DNA of 64,000 bases from Chondrosia reniformis (GCA_947172415.1 OX359193.1:6256501-6320500), one strand, 5' to 3'; positions 48,801-61,291 are shown, counted from the stretch's first letter. Numbers and translations are program-made. Notes: generated from the sequence alone by a model not told the origin.

Positions 48801-51800
48801 ATCCCGCATCTCCATATGTATTTAGTGTGGACATTATGTGATAGAGTAATTTTTCCTCAAAGCTTGCAGTGTCTGCAAGATACTTGTGCAAGATGAGGTA
48901 GAAGACAGGCCGGTTGGCTTTAGAGTGTCCGCCCTACAAACAAGGTACTAGGTGTTATTATCAACTAGTATGTTGGTCAATACTACACATGAATCAATTC
49001 ACAGTTTTTGTATTCAAGACAGATACTTTTTCACTGTTTCACTATATAAAAATGTAAGTGAAACATTTTCAACTAAAACTATAATTCACAATTTTGTGAC
49101 TTGATAACTGGTTCTTATCCTAATATTATTGGACTAAGTAATATAGAAAGAAAAACTGAAGCTTGAAGTTGAAAATTGAAGAAGATATAGTCAACACGCA
49201 ATATAAATGTTACAATTCAAGTGAATCCGATATGTAAATATGAAAGATGTACTAAGACTTGCATAGTAAAATATTTCTTTTGCTTTCATTTCCCGCAACG
49301 TCTGCTGACTGATGGTCCGCCCACATTTGATTAGGTATTCCTCAAGGTGGTTGTTACTGACAACGGTGTTCCTGTGTATGGATACTGTATGTACATACGT
49401 ATGCGGACATTAGACATGATGAGTAATATAAAACACCTTTTACCTACATACTGTGTCTATTCTAAAGGCTACGGAGAACTAAACTTAATTGGAACTTTGG
49501 ATGAGGATACAAGAATCTTCTCCTTATTCCTCTGCTCCACTGGGACAGACAGCTGTTTCTGGGAATACCACCCTTCATCAGTGACCCTGGAGGTCTTTCT
49601 GGAGTTCCTTGGATCATGTCAAAGTATACCATCAAACCAGTTTACTGACTAACACAACTGTGGCAGAGATCTACACAAAATGTCACCTCCTCTTTTCCCA
49701 TCTTTCCATCGGTTCAGAAATCCCCCAAATTCCTTGCACCCTCAACAGGACAACAACAACAAGAACAACAGGAGAACAAGATGGCCACCTCACCTTCTGA
49801 CAGTCCTCTTCTGCTGTTCTGATGGGGAACCCAGCCTGTGGAGCACACTGGCAAGCTGTTTGAGAGGGTCTTTGGTAGCTGAATGATCGCCAAACACTGT
49901 CCTACATCGCACAAGACAAGATCACACTTCAATCATCAGGAATTTGGTCAGAATTTAGAAACTCACCTGCTAGTGGCAGCCATTGTGATCATGTCATCAA
50001 TGTGTTCCCATAGCAACATGTGAATGGAGTATTTATCTGCCTCCTTCAAAATAGCCATACTCTCAAGTGCATCATTTCCAGGGTTATTGCTACCTGTTGC
50101 CATAGCAACTGCAATCCTGAAAGTAAAACATCATACAGCCTAAATGAGAGTGGTAAGTATCACTAAAATGTACAAACTTTCTAGTTCTGTCAAAGTTAGC
50201 TTCCAGGAAGTCGTTAAAGACCATCATGAACCCCTCCTTCTTGAAAGGCAAGTGGTTTGCTAAATTTTGGAGTATTTTTGACATCAACATAAGCCCCCGT
50301 CTAGCAGTTGTAGGAATATCTCCCTGAATGAGTCCAAAGTGCTGTGGGGCAACTAGAGGAGGATTTATGAAGCGGAGGAAGATGGTGCTACTGAGCATTT
50401 CATCTGCTTTTTCAGGATAATGAGTGTTCAGTACCTATATAGCAAGAAAAGTTACAACATGCGATAATGACCAGTTCTGCTTCTGTCAAGATGGCTCCTC
50501 TCAAAGTGAGAAGAATAAATTCTTACCTTTAAAAGTGTATGACAAACACAATGTATCTGCTTTGGCAATACTTCTACTGAACTTGCAAATTGGGCAAGAA
50601 ATGAAGATGTCAAATTGCGAAGGTTCTGACGGTTCAATTTCAGTTTATCCTCATTTGGTTCTCTACAAATGCAGAGTACAGTACTATTCAAATTTCAACT
50701 GTAGTTAATTAAGTCTTACCTTGTAGGGTCTACCTCATAGGATTTATGATCCTCTCTCAGAAGATTCATTACAAGTGGGCGGAGTACTGACTGAATAAAC
50801 AAAAATCCAAACTGACGGAAACTCTGGGAAAGTACCTTACAAGGTAGAGAATTTCCCCTGAATATGACATCAATGTGTCCTTTTAACATGGCTTCCACTT
50901 CTGTGATTAGAACTTTAGTCAAGAAAGGCTCCAGCTTGTTGCCATGGTCACATGTAATGACACTCAATCGAGCAACCTCATCCTAAAGAGATGATGCCAA
51001 GAATATTAATCATTAAAAAAAGTGAAGATCAAATAGACAGAAATCACATACAAGAGTATCCAGGGGCACAGCATCAGCTAGAACCATTATAATGGGAAAT
51101 CCCCCATCCTCTCCCTGGCTAGTTAATAGCTCCAGCATTTCATTGTAGCAGTCAGCCAATGCAGTGGTTGCCAAGGAATGGAACTCAGCTCCCTGCTTCA
51201 AGATGGCTGCCAAACTCTCCACAAAGCTGCTCCTTGTGGTCAGATCGTCGTGGTAACCGAGAGCAATAGCATGACTCAGGCCGCTGTTGATATTGGCCAT
51301 CAACATATGCGACATTGCACATATTGTTATTTCCTTGAGATCAAAGGCATGGCGAACAATTTGCAAACCACGATAGTTATTTGGGTTTTGTGAAACTGAA
51401 ATTAAACGAGCATCCTTAGAGAGCTCCTCTAATCCCCCAAGGACATTCAAAAATAAAGTGAAGTATCTACAATAATAGAAACAGTCAGTACCATGGTAGT
51501 ATGGGGAAAGAGAGAAGGTGGGGGTGGAGGAAGAGAGAAGGTGGGGGGGAGAGGGGGAGGGTGGAGGAAGAGAGAAGGTGGGGGGGGAGAGGGGGAGGGT
51601 GGAGGAAGAGAGAAGGTGGGGGGGAGAGGGGGAGGGTGGAGGAAGAGAGAAGGTGGGGGGGAGAGGGGGAGAGTGGAGGAAGAGAGAAGGTGGGGGGGAG
51701 AGGGGGAGGGTGGAGGAAGAGAGAAGGTGGGGGTGGAGAGGGGGAGGGTGGAGGAAGAGAGAAGGTGGGGGTGGAGGAAGAGAGAAGGTGGGGGTGGAGG

Positions 51801-54800
51801 AAGAGAGAAGGTGGGGGGGGAGAGGGGGAGGGTGGAGGAAGAGAGAAGGTGGGGGGGAGAGGGGGAGGGTGGAGGAAGAGAGAAGGTGGGGGGGAGAGGG
51901 GGAGGGTGGAGGAAGAGAGAAGGTGGGGGGGAGAGGGGGAGGGTGGAGGAAGAGAGAAGGTGGGGGGGGGAGAGGGGGAGGGTGGAGGAAGAGAGAAGGT
52001 GGGGGGGAGAGGGGGAGGGTGGAGGAAGAGGGTGAAGGTGGGGAGGTGAAAGGTTGCAGATACTGACTTTTTAAATAATTTTGTCTTTTCCTCCATAAAA
52101 TCATTTTCTCTTACATTAGGTTGGAGAGACAGACCCTTCAACATGGCCGACACAGCTTTAAGACTTGCAAGATCCAGATCACTAATTATCACAACCAACA
52201 AACAAACATGACGGACAAACATAGGCTGGTGTGTAGATAATAAAAAGGTTGAAGAGTGGAGTGGAGAGGAGTGCAGGTATTAGTGCTTACTGCATTAGAG
52301 TGTCTCTTGATGAAGTGCTGCCTTCAAAGTGAACTTTTCCATGAATCCATTTTATGACAATGGCCACCATGTTGTTGCAAAAGAGGACTGGCTGGTGGAA
52401 GGTCAGATCAGAGAAGTGCTGAATCACCAATTCCAACAATTGACACAACTTTATGCGAATACTGACTGAGTAGTCAGACATGTCCAATTGGTGAGCGTAA
52501 CTATAGAAACGGAGGCATTAAAGAATCCAACTAGGGTTCATATATTTGTAACCCTAGGCTTACCCTAAGTCTCATACATGATATTACGTAATCGCAGCCA
52601 GATACTGGGGATGTGACAGCCACCAACCCAATAGTGGAGTACAACTCACTTTATCAGTTGCGGTAAGGTGTCTTCAACCCAAATCTCTCCCCAGTGCTCC
52701 GAGTTCTCCTCCAGTCTCCGGTCAAGAATATGTTGGATGATGGATGCAATCTGGTCAACCAGTCGGGTGTTCAGTAAGTTGACCGTGGCCACACCATTTC
52801 CATCAAACAGGGCAGAGATCATGAGCAAGATTCTCTTAAACAGGACCTCATACAAAAGTGGACTCAATTCATGTCCAACCAGTTCCTTAACCGTTTCACA
52901 CACCTACAGCAATTAAAGAGGTTATTACTTCACATGGATACACTATAACAGGTATCATTATTATACTGAAACTCCACTTACATAGCACAATGTGACTATC
53001 TTACAGGGAGCCCAGTGAATTACAAAAAAGGAACACCATTGACACAAAAATTAAGTTGAACATTCTTATTTTACAAAGAGACTATAAACACAATCACAGT
53101 TCAGATTCTCTAGTGGCAGAATGTCTGTCTTGTGCCAATGTACATTGAATGATGAGGAACACATTCATCAATCGTATCACCTGATATTGCATAGACTTCA
53201 TAGCCAGACAGATCATTATGTGAAACCATATACAGTACACTTAATTGAGTCATGTGATTATTCAACTGGAATAGGTAAATTTATTTAAAACATGAATATT
53301 AGTGGTTGCCAAGCTACTCATTTATAACACAACCAATTAATTCAAATCAAATCAATTGAGCATTTTAAATATAACTAAATTGTACCTATTGAAATAACAA
53401 GGTTCAGAATACAGCTTGATTTGGAATGCAATTCCCACCCAAGTACAAGAGGGTTTCAATACTAAACTAAAAACCACAAACACTACATTGTGCATTGGCC
53501 CAGTGGAGAAGAAGAGAAGTAGAAGGAAAGTTTCTTGTATCTTCATGATGAAGAGGTTTATCCAAAGCTCTCACTAGCTTTAGCTCCCTATAGGCCTTTA
53601 CTCTAAAGTAGATGTAGCATGTAAGGAAAGTGGTGTATTAGATTATTCGTTACTAACTTGTCCTCCGACTACTTCATTACTGCACTTTAATAGGCTCAGA
53701 AGCTCTGCTACAAACAAGTCTGGATTGCTACTAGGCATGTCTGAATCTGTTGTGAAGACACTTCTATCAATCTTGTCTCCTCTCTCCAGGGTCCTGCTGC
53801 CGCTGGAGGTATTACTTCCATCTTTATCACTCCCAGTGCTCACATTGCTTGCCTGTCTCTTGTGAGTGCGAAGCCTCTTCTCTCCAGCATAGCTGTGGCT
53901 GCGACGTGGAGGACTACAGAGTACAGAGTACAGAGTAAACAGGAGCTGCAACACACACAGCAACACATTGGGGCCGCTACAGAGTATTTCTGATAACTAA
54001 GGATGGACTGTGCTGGTTTATCATAAAGTACTACTGTACCATCTAAGTATTAAAAATGGTGTGGAACAGAGAAAGCACATTAAAGGTAAAATCAAATTAA
54101 ATAGTATTCTAAACTTACAGGTTTCATCGTAAAATTTGCATTTTATTATAATTATTTGTATTATTTAGGTTTACCATCTGTTCAGTGTTTGGGATTAACA
54201 GCTCTCTGTTACAAGTATACATACAGTACATATATAATGTGACTAAAAGTGATGTCGGCCGGCAGTAGGGGTTTCCCTAAGCAGTTTTAGATTGCCATTT
54301 ACACGCTTACTTTCTGGGAGATAAGGTATCCCCAGGGGGGGTGGGGCTGGGGGTGGGGGAGAGGGACACCTTCAGGACGGAGCGGTTAATGACATCATTA
54401 TGGGAAAGAGCCACTCCGCCGGCAGCACAGAGGAAACCAGTCACATTGCACCACTCTATTATGGCACTCTACAGAGGAAACAAAATGGTGACATCACTAC
54501 ATGGTAGTCACTCCACATCTTGGCAGTAAAGTTAAACCTGTCTAATGTGGTCAGCCTGTGTGATCTTGGTCTTATTAGAGAGGTGGATGATACCAGGACT
54601 TTGAGAGCCGACCATAATTCGGAGGTGACCACTCTAGTCAGGTGACCACTCTAGTCAAGTCACTTTACCACAAAGGGTTCTTGGAATTATAGCCTAAAAG
54701 ACTCCCCACACTCACTGACCTGTAAATTTTCTTCATTTATGTCCTGACCCCAGGAGGGTGGGGGAGCAGAATGTCTCTTGACATGGCGGGCCTACAAGTA

Positions 54801-57800
54801 CAGCATGTAATGGAGCAAGAGGTATTGCACAACAGCATGCACTATCTAACCAGTTCAGTATGTAATGGAGCAAGAGGTATTGCACAACAGCATGCACTAT
54901 CTAACCATTACAGTATGTAATGGAGCAAGAGGTATTGCACAACAGCATGCACTATCTAACCAGTTCACTGGGTTTGGGCAACTTCAGTAGTACATCTGGG
55001 GGCGGGGCAGGCTCGTCTCTTTGGAAATTGGTCAGTAGCGTTGTCAAGGACCTCCAAGCACTGTAGGAATCATCCCAGGCCTGCAAGAAGGCAGCTTGTA
55101 AGTTAAGCAACACATCTAACCACATCATATTGTTAAGTATCTTATACTCAGCATATTGAGCAATCACTTTCAAACATGTTGCCATGGTGACTATCTTGGT
55201 TACATTTATGAGTTTACACTACTCAGTTCATTACATCATTATCCAGGGTATTTCCCTTACCATGTGACTTCCATCTGTGTACACAACCTTCTTTAGGATG
55301 CTGTAAATCTTCTTCTGTTGTGAGGCCCTCCCAATCTGAAGGGCATTGCTGGCCTCCGCAAGCTCATTATAAGCATCGAGGTTGGCAGAATACGGAATGA
55401 GCAGGGTGCTCTCATCTCCACACATGAGAATGTCAGCCTCCTTCACCAGATACTGGAAGCATGACATGGCCAACTGGACCTGACTGATGTCAGGAATGTG
55501 TAGGTAGGTCAGCAGAACCACCTCCACCATGTTCTGGGTCTTGGTAAAGAAACGGTTGTCTTCACGATCAAATGTAGCTTCATCCTGTGAAATGCAACAC
55601 AACCAATACCCTTCATTATAAGAAGTACATCTGAGGAACATTAATTAAGAGAAGTACATTTGAGGATCATTAATTAAGAGAAGTACATCTGAGGAACATT
55701 AATTAAGAGAAGTACATGCTAAGGATCATTAATTAAGAGAAGTACATCTGAGGATCATTAATTAAGAGAAGTACATTTGAGGATCATCAATATGTGTGAT
55801 GCATACTATACCAATGTTCCACAGCTCACCCTGTGGTGTTGAATAAACTCCAGCCTGTACTTGAGGATTTGTTGGAACCATAACATCAGTTGGGAACTGT
55901 CTGTTGCCTTTCTGCTTATCAGTTTCATGGCCAAGGTGAATGTCACTTGGCAACTGATATCAAAGAAAGACTTCATGGTGGAGTGCGTACTCCAGAGCTC
56001 TATGTGCCGCGGCTCATGGAGAGCAAGTAAAGTCTAAAGAGGGGAGGGTGCGGCCACGGGTACGTATGTCAGCAATCGGTGGATGCTTACGTAGGTACAT
56101 GCAGTCTCACCTGGCTAGCCCTGAGGGCCAGTTCAGGCATGCTAGGGTGCTGTACCAGGCCAGCTAGTGATGTCATCAGCTTTAAGGTGTCCTGTCCCCT
56201 GTTATTGTTCTCACCCTAGAGGGGTGGAGGTGTGCAGGATAGGAGGAGGGTGGAGGAGGGTGGAGGAGGATGGAGGAGGGTGGGGGAGGGTGGAGGAGGG
56301 TGGAGGAGGGTGGAGGAGGATGGAGGAGGGTGGAGGAGGATGGAGGAGGGTGGGGGAGGGTGGAGGAGGGTGGAGGAGGATGGAGGAGGGTGGGGGAGGG
56401 TGGAGGAGGGTGGAGGAGGATGGAGGAGGGTGGGGGAGGGTGGGGGAGGATGGAGGAGGGTGGGGGAGGGTGGGGGAGGATGGAGGAGGGTGGGGGAGGG
56501 TGGGGGAGGATGGAGGAGGGTGGGGGAGGGTGGAGGAGGGTGGAGGAGGGTGGGGGAGGGTGGAGGAGGGTGGAGGAGAGTGGAAGGTCAACAGATGTAG
56601 AGATTGACTCACAACAAAAGCCAAACGTGGATCTGCTAGAAAAATATTAATCAGCTTTCGTGTAATTTGATAATCTACCATCGTCTCCACCAGTGCCTTG
56701 CGATCTTGCTTTGTCTTAGATGATAACATGCTAGTTGCAGAAGCAGGGTTATTGGTAAAGGCTCGAACATCTTGTATGCTGATACTAGAGGGATCGTGCT
56801 TTCTCAGTAACACCAGTTGCTCCTATAAGTGAGGGACGGGACTAGAGTGTGGTTGTCTAATCACTACATAGCGCAGCCCATTTATGTGAATACTACCTGC
56901 AGCATTGATCTAAGGTTGGTTGCCAGGGGATGGAGAGTGCTGGAGGAGGGCCACCAGGACACCGCCTCCTTCTGTACCAAGAGCTGATGAAGAGCTGATG
57001 TTAGGACAAACTTGAAGATGGGCGGAGAGGTGGGGTCTAGGCACACGTGGGTGAGGTGGTTGTTCCGGTGATTTATTCGGTAGTGGGTGACAAAGCAGTC
57101 AACCATGAGATAAAAGTCATTAAACATTGGTATACCCGCAATCTGACTGGCAGAATTGTGTAAAAACAGATCCTTCTGGCTGAAGAGAAGATCCTGCCAT
57201 TGAAAAAAAAAACAATTATTATTATTATTATTATTATTATCACCATCATCATAAAGGTGTCCACATTTTAGATATTTACAGAAGATAATTAATACTACTA
57301 GGAAAAGATAACAATCAGGATGTATTACATTAAAGAGGTTTCTGCTGTGATAAGTCACTCAATATATGTGCAGTGTGGTAGTTAGGAGGGTTTCCCTCAT
57401 CCAATATGACGTGAATATCAACTAACTTGTAATTGTGCTTGTGCAGCTGTAACAAAGTAGCGGTAGACAGTGGTTTCTTTGGGGTCAACATAGGAACAGG
57501 CTTTAGCTGTCTCCACAGCACACACAGCTGCAGTGTCACTGGATGTCTTGCTGTTCAGGGCCTTCTGAATATTGCTGATGAAGCTGACCTTGGTCTTCAA
57601 GAGATCGGAAGTGTTACCGGAAGCTATCTTCTTGATCACATCCTGGAAAGACATAACACAGACTTGAACTTGAAACTAAATGTGAGTTTAATATTTAGTA
57701 AAAACTGTAAACTTTCAAGATTCATCATTGCTACTTACACTGTATACACAGTAAATGAAAACATTACAATTAACCTGAGAGGGTGTGTCTACCTCAGCCA

Positions 57801-60800
57801 CTCCCCCAAAACAGGCTTACCCAATCACCAAGATGTGTCACTGGTGGAGAGGGCGTAATTGGTGGAGAGGGTGTGGCTGGTGGAGAGGGTGTGGCTGGTG
57901 GAGAGGGTGTGGCTGGCAGAGAGGGTGTGGCTGGTGGAGAGGGTGTGGCTGGTGGAGAGGGTGTGGCTGGTGGAGAGGGTGTGGCTGGTGGAGAGGGTGT
58001 GGCTGGTGGAGAGGGTGTGGGTAGTAATGTGTAGCAGTTTTGTAGCCAGTCTTACCGGACAAAGCATTAGCAACATGTTTTGAAGAGGCCACATCAATGT
58101 CTTCTTCTTCTGATTTTCAGAGTAGGATTCACATATATCAAACAGTCTCTCAGAGTATCCTAAGAGAAGGACACAAAGGGAAATAGGAATCATACCTGTT
58201 CATGCATCATAGATTCACTTAAGTTTGATAGAGTGTAACACTGATGTTTCAAGTCATTTATTAGCACAGCCTTTATCTCAAGCACTTACCCTCCTGCACG
58301 TACTTACATACACGTAGCAAGTATAAATAAAGTGTATTCAAAACAAGTACAAATAAATCAACAGCTACTTCATAAAGATACAAACTATCGCAAAAGCTCA
58401 ACAACATAGGCATGTGCTACAGAACGCACTGAAATAGAAGGCTGAGAAATGAAGGTCAGGTAACATTAAAAACTGAATTTAACTATAACCATTGACCAAT
58501 TTCACCTTCTATAGTTGTCAATAAATAAAAGAATGGTAAAACATATATGCAAACCGGCCAGGGGCACCTGGCTACTGAATTACATATACAAAGCATAGCA
58601 GAGTAGTCATAACCCTGTGTGGCGACAATATTAATATGCCACGTACTACAAGCACTACAGTACTGATAGTGCAATAACACTAGTATTACATATAGCAATG
58701 TAATTCTACATTGAATACATTGTTAGAACCTGAAAGGATGTGAAATTAATATTCTAGTGATACTCTCTCATTTAAATAATATTGAATTGGCAAATAATGC
58801 GGGTGATGTTTTGTGGATGTAACGGATCCTATGAAATCAAGATTACAAAATGAAATACAGTAAGGAACATTGATCAATACTCTTCTATTCTGAATAGAGA
58901 AAAGTGGTTCTGAAATCAATCCTCACTTGAAAGTTCAGGTTTTTTTGAACCAGCTAAAGAGCTGAATTCATTTGGATATTCCTTGATGAAATTCCAGATG
59001 GCAAGTTTTAGAGGTCCTGTAAAGGAGAGGAGCGACCTATTCTTCTTCAAGTCTTGAAAGGCAGCAACCAGTGCTGTGATGAGCATCATCAGACGGTGAC
59101 TGTTAAGGTTCAAGTGAGGGATCAGCTGCCAAACAACGGAAGTGTCACCTGTGCTCTCCAATAAGGCAGTGGGAGAGGTCAGCCTAGAAGAGAGGAGGGA
59201 GGAGAGAGATTTGAAGGAAACAGTCATGCAATGAATAAGAGGGATGGGAAGGGATGGGAAGGGATGGGAAGGGATGGGAAGGGATGGGATGGGAAGGGAT
59301 GGGAAGGGATGGGAAGGGATGGGAAGGGACGGGAAGGGATGGGAAGGGATGGGAAGGGATGGGAAGGGACGGGAAGGGATGGGAAGGGATGGGAAGGGAT
59401 GGGAAGGGATGGGAAGGGATGGGAAGGGATGGGAAGGGATGGGATGGGAAGGGATGGGATGGGATGGGAAGGGATGGGATGGGATGGGAAGGGATGGGAA
59501 GGGATGGGAAGGGATGGGAAGGGATGGGAAGGGATGGGAAGGGATGGGAAGGGATGGGATGGGATGGGAAGGGATGGGAGAGAGAAATATTTTGTCCCAC
59601 CCTCTTTCCCACCTATTCCTGTGTATTTATTTTCCTCATCCCTCTCCGCTATATTATACTACTGATGAAGACAGCTGCATAGCTGTAGAAATGTTTGATC
59701 AAATATTTAAAACTTTGGTCAGTGTCGCACTTAGAGTGAATATAGGCAAGATAAGGTACAAGGTAAATATCTAACTGTTATACAATACTCACTTGTATAC
59801 AATCTTTGTTGTGTATATGGTTTGAAAATGCAGAGCACTCAAGTTGTAGAGCACTTTGAAGGAGGCGTCGACTACCTTACTGGCCTTCTCATCGGACATG
59901 GAACACATCTGAGAACATTAAGGAGAGCAACATGGATGTTGCACAATAGTCCCTAACTATTGTGCAATAACCATAAGTGCTATACTCACTTGGCAAATTT
60001 TATGGCTGAGGCGATCAAGTACTTCAACATCTTCTGGGTCAGCAGAGGGCTTCTAATGTAAGGAAAATAAACATGTTTCTTCCCTAATCATAAAAATGCG
60101 GTTAAACTGCTTACTTTATACAGCAACTTTTGAAGACAACCTAACACAATACAGTAAGAATCAATAGTTGCTTCATCGGCCGTTGTTAGAGATGATTTCT
60201 GTGAACAAAAAATGAATCATGACATAAACGAAAGAAACCAAAAACAATTTCAATGAAACTACTACTAGTTTACAATTACTTGAATTAAAACCACCAACAC
60301 GCCAAGTGACAAAGCCTCACTAACTAATGACACTCAGAGGTACAGCAAATTCAGTAACACAGTGGTACTATGATAATGCTTGACACACGCTTTAAATCAC
60401 ACTGAGTGATGGCAAAGCGACCAATCTCTCTACACATGTACAAGTCTTCAAAGGTTCCAAAACTCAAAGGATGAGGAAAAAATAGATTGACATAGCATAT
60501 TGAGGAATTCATAATGAGGACTTCTGTAATATAGAAGTGTACATATATCACAGTACAAGCATAGGAAGTTAGTTAGGTCACTATATCATCTTAACCCTAT
60601 TCCTTCTACATGAACACTACTCTCCTGTGACATCCTTTTGTACAAATACTTTCAAGTGGAAATCCGTATTGCATCAAGCAAGCAATCGACGACGGACCAA
60701 TGAGATAAAGCTTATAAGTGTTTCACAACGACAAGACACAATGAGCAGTAATAGCGTATGTTTACAATAGACATGTACTTATGTAAGCAGCGCAGCCAAC

Positions 60801-61106
60801 CTCCTGTAGACTGTCAAGCAACTTGGAAACATTCTCTATGACTAAAGGAAACTGAACAGCGCTTAGATCCAACAAGCCCTGGGTAGCTTCGCTGACCATC
60901 CGCTCATGACTCGATCCGTAAGGGCTAACATTGAAGGGTAGCTGTGAAACGTATTAAACAGTGCGTTTTCACAATAATAACTTAGGGGAAGGTTCGGAAA
61001 GTCGACATATACTCACGTTTGACCTGAGTCTCCTGATGATGGAGGCTAACCACACATTAATGGCAATATCGTCGACGCTGGGCTGGCGCCGTGGGTGACT
61101 CATCAT
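42832..61106 (-). CDS. NF1: neurofibromin-like RasGAP
   Basis: About 45 short exons run from an ATG at 61106 to a TGA at 42832-42834. In order: N-terminal helical region (61.1-51.1 kb; [38 protein letters not shown]); RasGAP domain (50.98-49.97 kb; [35 protein letters not shown]); Sec14-like and PH-like module (49.37-47.45 kb; [38 protein letters not shown]); and the long C-terminal region ([48 protein letters not shown]). These follow vertebrate neurofibromin exon after exon. Phases of the last six exons (44033-44235, 43778-43970, 43388-43488, 43188-43324, 43042-43088, 42832-42933) join exactly. Expected role: stimulating Ras GTP hydrolysis at membranes; however, the arginine-finger position is Gly here. 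One intron appears to be GC-AG (donor at 46415). The basic tail of vertebrate NF1 is not seen. Confidence 0.9.
44033..44235 (-). other. NF1 exon containing the duplication breakpoint
   Basis: This 203-nt exon encodes [27 protein letters not shown] and [10 protein letters not shown]. The five array copies keep at most its last part: homology stops at GGACATTGC (44085), where the genuine gene continues CCTCTGCC and four copies continue AACTCTAATATG. Only here does the exon have its acceptor (CTGAG at 44236-44240), so this is the parental locus. Confidence 0.85.
45560..45752. repeat. 18-bp minisatellite in an NF1 intron
   Basis: About ten copies of GGAGATGGAGGGACTGAG with variants, purine-rich on the plus strand and therefore pyrimidine-rich in the NF1 transcript. 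It fills much of the intron between exons 45811-45928 and 45246-45455. Confidence 0.9.
46885..47045 (+). repeat. dispersed repeat in an NF1 intron
   Basis: Matches 2487-2610 in inverted orientation through TTTAATAGGACTTCAG and GGTCACTTGGCTGGTTTGG. No coding capacity or clear ends. Confidence 0.5.
47447..49371 (-). other. NF1: NF1 exons for the Sec14-like and PH-like module
   Basis: Exons 49259-49371, 48751-48933, 48546-48686, 48345-48461 and 47447-47746. Recognisable segments are [52 protein letters not shown] and [18 protein letters not shown]. In vertebrate neurofibromin this bipartite module binds glycerophospholipids. The intron between 47746 and 48345 holds a 41-bp minisatellite. Confidence 0.8.
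48028..48322. repeat. 41-bp minisatellite in an NF1 intron
   Basis: About seven tandem copies of a unit that begins CACTCCATACATTAGTCTAC and continues TACCCTTCACCTCTCATCTAA. Units differ at one or two positions (ATTAG, ATAAG, AATAG). It lies between the exon ending at 47746 and the exon starting at 48345. Confidence 0.92.
49440..49630 (+). repeat. dispersed repeat in an NF1 intron
   Basis: Homologous to 29180-29400: GGAGAACTAAACTTAATTGG, ACTTTGGATGAGGATACAAG, TCCACTGGGACAGACAGC, TTTCTGGGAATACCACCC and TTCATCAGTGACCCTGG. It makes up much of the intron between exons 49794-49901 and 49259-49371. Confidence 0.7.
49967..50982 (-). other. NF1: NF1 exons for the RasGAP domain
   Basis: Exons 50720-50982, 50527-50662, 50178-50434 and 49967-50116. 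[18 protein letters not shown], the FLR motif in [13 protein letters not shown] and the [15 protein letters not shown] helix are present. The first exon begins [20 protein letters not shown]; human neurofibromin at the same ungapped distance from the FRGNSL block has the catalytic arginine in LFDSRHLL. The aligned residue here is the G of DHGN, so the finger is missing. Confidence 0.8.
51497..52036. repeat. G-rich minisatellite in an NF1 intron
   Basis: About 14-15 copies of a 36- to 39-bp unit (GGAGGAAGAGAGAAGGTGGG, then GGGGAGAGGGGGAGGGT), with shorter variant units near 51765-51810. It fills nearly the whole intron between exons 52068-52181 and 51052-51466. Purines are on the plus strand, so the transcript is C/U-rich. 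All frames are open because the repeat lacks stops; no coding role is implied. Confidence 0.93.
53450..53640 (-). repeat. dispersed repeat, inverted copy in an NF1 intron
   Basis: On the minus strand it reads GCCTATAGGGAGCTAAAGC, AGAGCTTTGGATAAACC, GAAGATACAAGAAAC and TCTTCTCCACTGGGCC, matching the repeat at 29180-29400. It lies in the 0.75-kb intron between exons near 52905 and 53656. Confidence 0.6.
54803..54966. repeat. 55-bp tandem triplication across an NF1 splice region
   Basis: Three near-identical copies (starts of GTAATGGAGCAAGAGGTATT at 54807, 54862 and 54917). The repeat ends at ACCAGTTCACTGGG, at the donor of the NF1 exon 54967-55082. Confidence 0.9.
55625..55790. repeat. 30-bp tandem repeat in an NF1 intron
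   Basis: Five to six copies of ATTAATTAAGAGAAGTACAT followed by CTGAGGA or TTGAGGATC. Located between exons ending near 55586 and starting near 55830. Confidence 0.9.
56222..56583. repeat. 12-bp G-rich minisatellite forming an NF1 intron
   Basis: About 30 copies of GGTGGAGGAGG(A/G)T variants between the NF1 donor near 56612 and acceptor near 56217. In the transcript the array is CCTCCACC-like and runs to within a few bases of the acceptor, so it supplies the polypyrimidine tract. Confidence 0.93.
57840..58025. repeat. 18-bp minisatellite in an NF1 intron
   Basis: About ten copies of GGTGTGGCTGGTGGAGAG between NF1 exons ending near 58057 and starting near 57644. Purine/G-rich on the plus strand. 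Confidence 0.93.
59237..59578. repeat. GGGAAGGGAT minisatellite in an NF1 intron
   Basis: More than 30 copies of a 10-bp unit, with some five-base GGGAT insertions and a few GGGAC variants. G-rich on the plus strand. It lies about 50 bases upstream (in transcript order) of the acceptor at 59184. Confidence 0.95.
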
Positions 61107-61291
61107 TGCATACCAGGTCCTATGACAAACCTCAAAACTGGTACAGTTTTACTTCTGAGGATTTGGATTTTATTTTGAAAGTACCACTAGTGGCATGGAG
61201 TATATAAACTATTCCTATGCATACCTAGAGGCGTTTAAAAGTTCGCCTAACGCCCATCAATCTCCCTAGGGATTTTTATGCAACAAATAAA
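61107..61291. promoter_or_regulatory. bidirectional promoter between NF1 and the downstream small gene
   Basis: The two start codons are divergent and only 185 bases apart. No TATA box is evident. A perfect 10-bp palindrome, CCACTAGTGG (61184-61193), lies near the middle. Function inferred from geometry. Confidence 0.5.

Noticed and set aside
51493-52222. Long open frames on both strands rich in Gly-Gly-Arg-Glu or Pro-Ser-Leu
   Set aside because: They are products of a stop-free minisatellite inside an NF1 intron; the flanking NF1 exons splice in phase without them.
59184-59774. Open frames made of [10 protein letters not shown] or [10 protein letters not shown] repeats
   Set aside because: Translation of the GGGAAGGGAT array in an NF1 intron; not conserved beyond the repeat.
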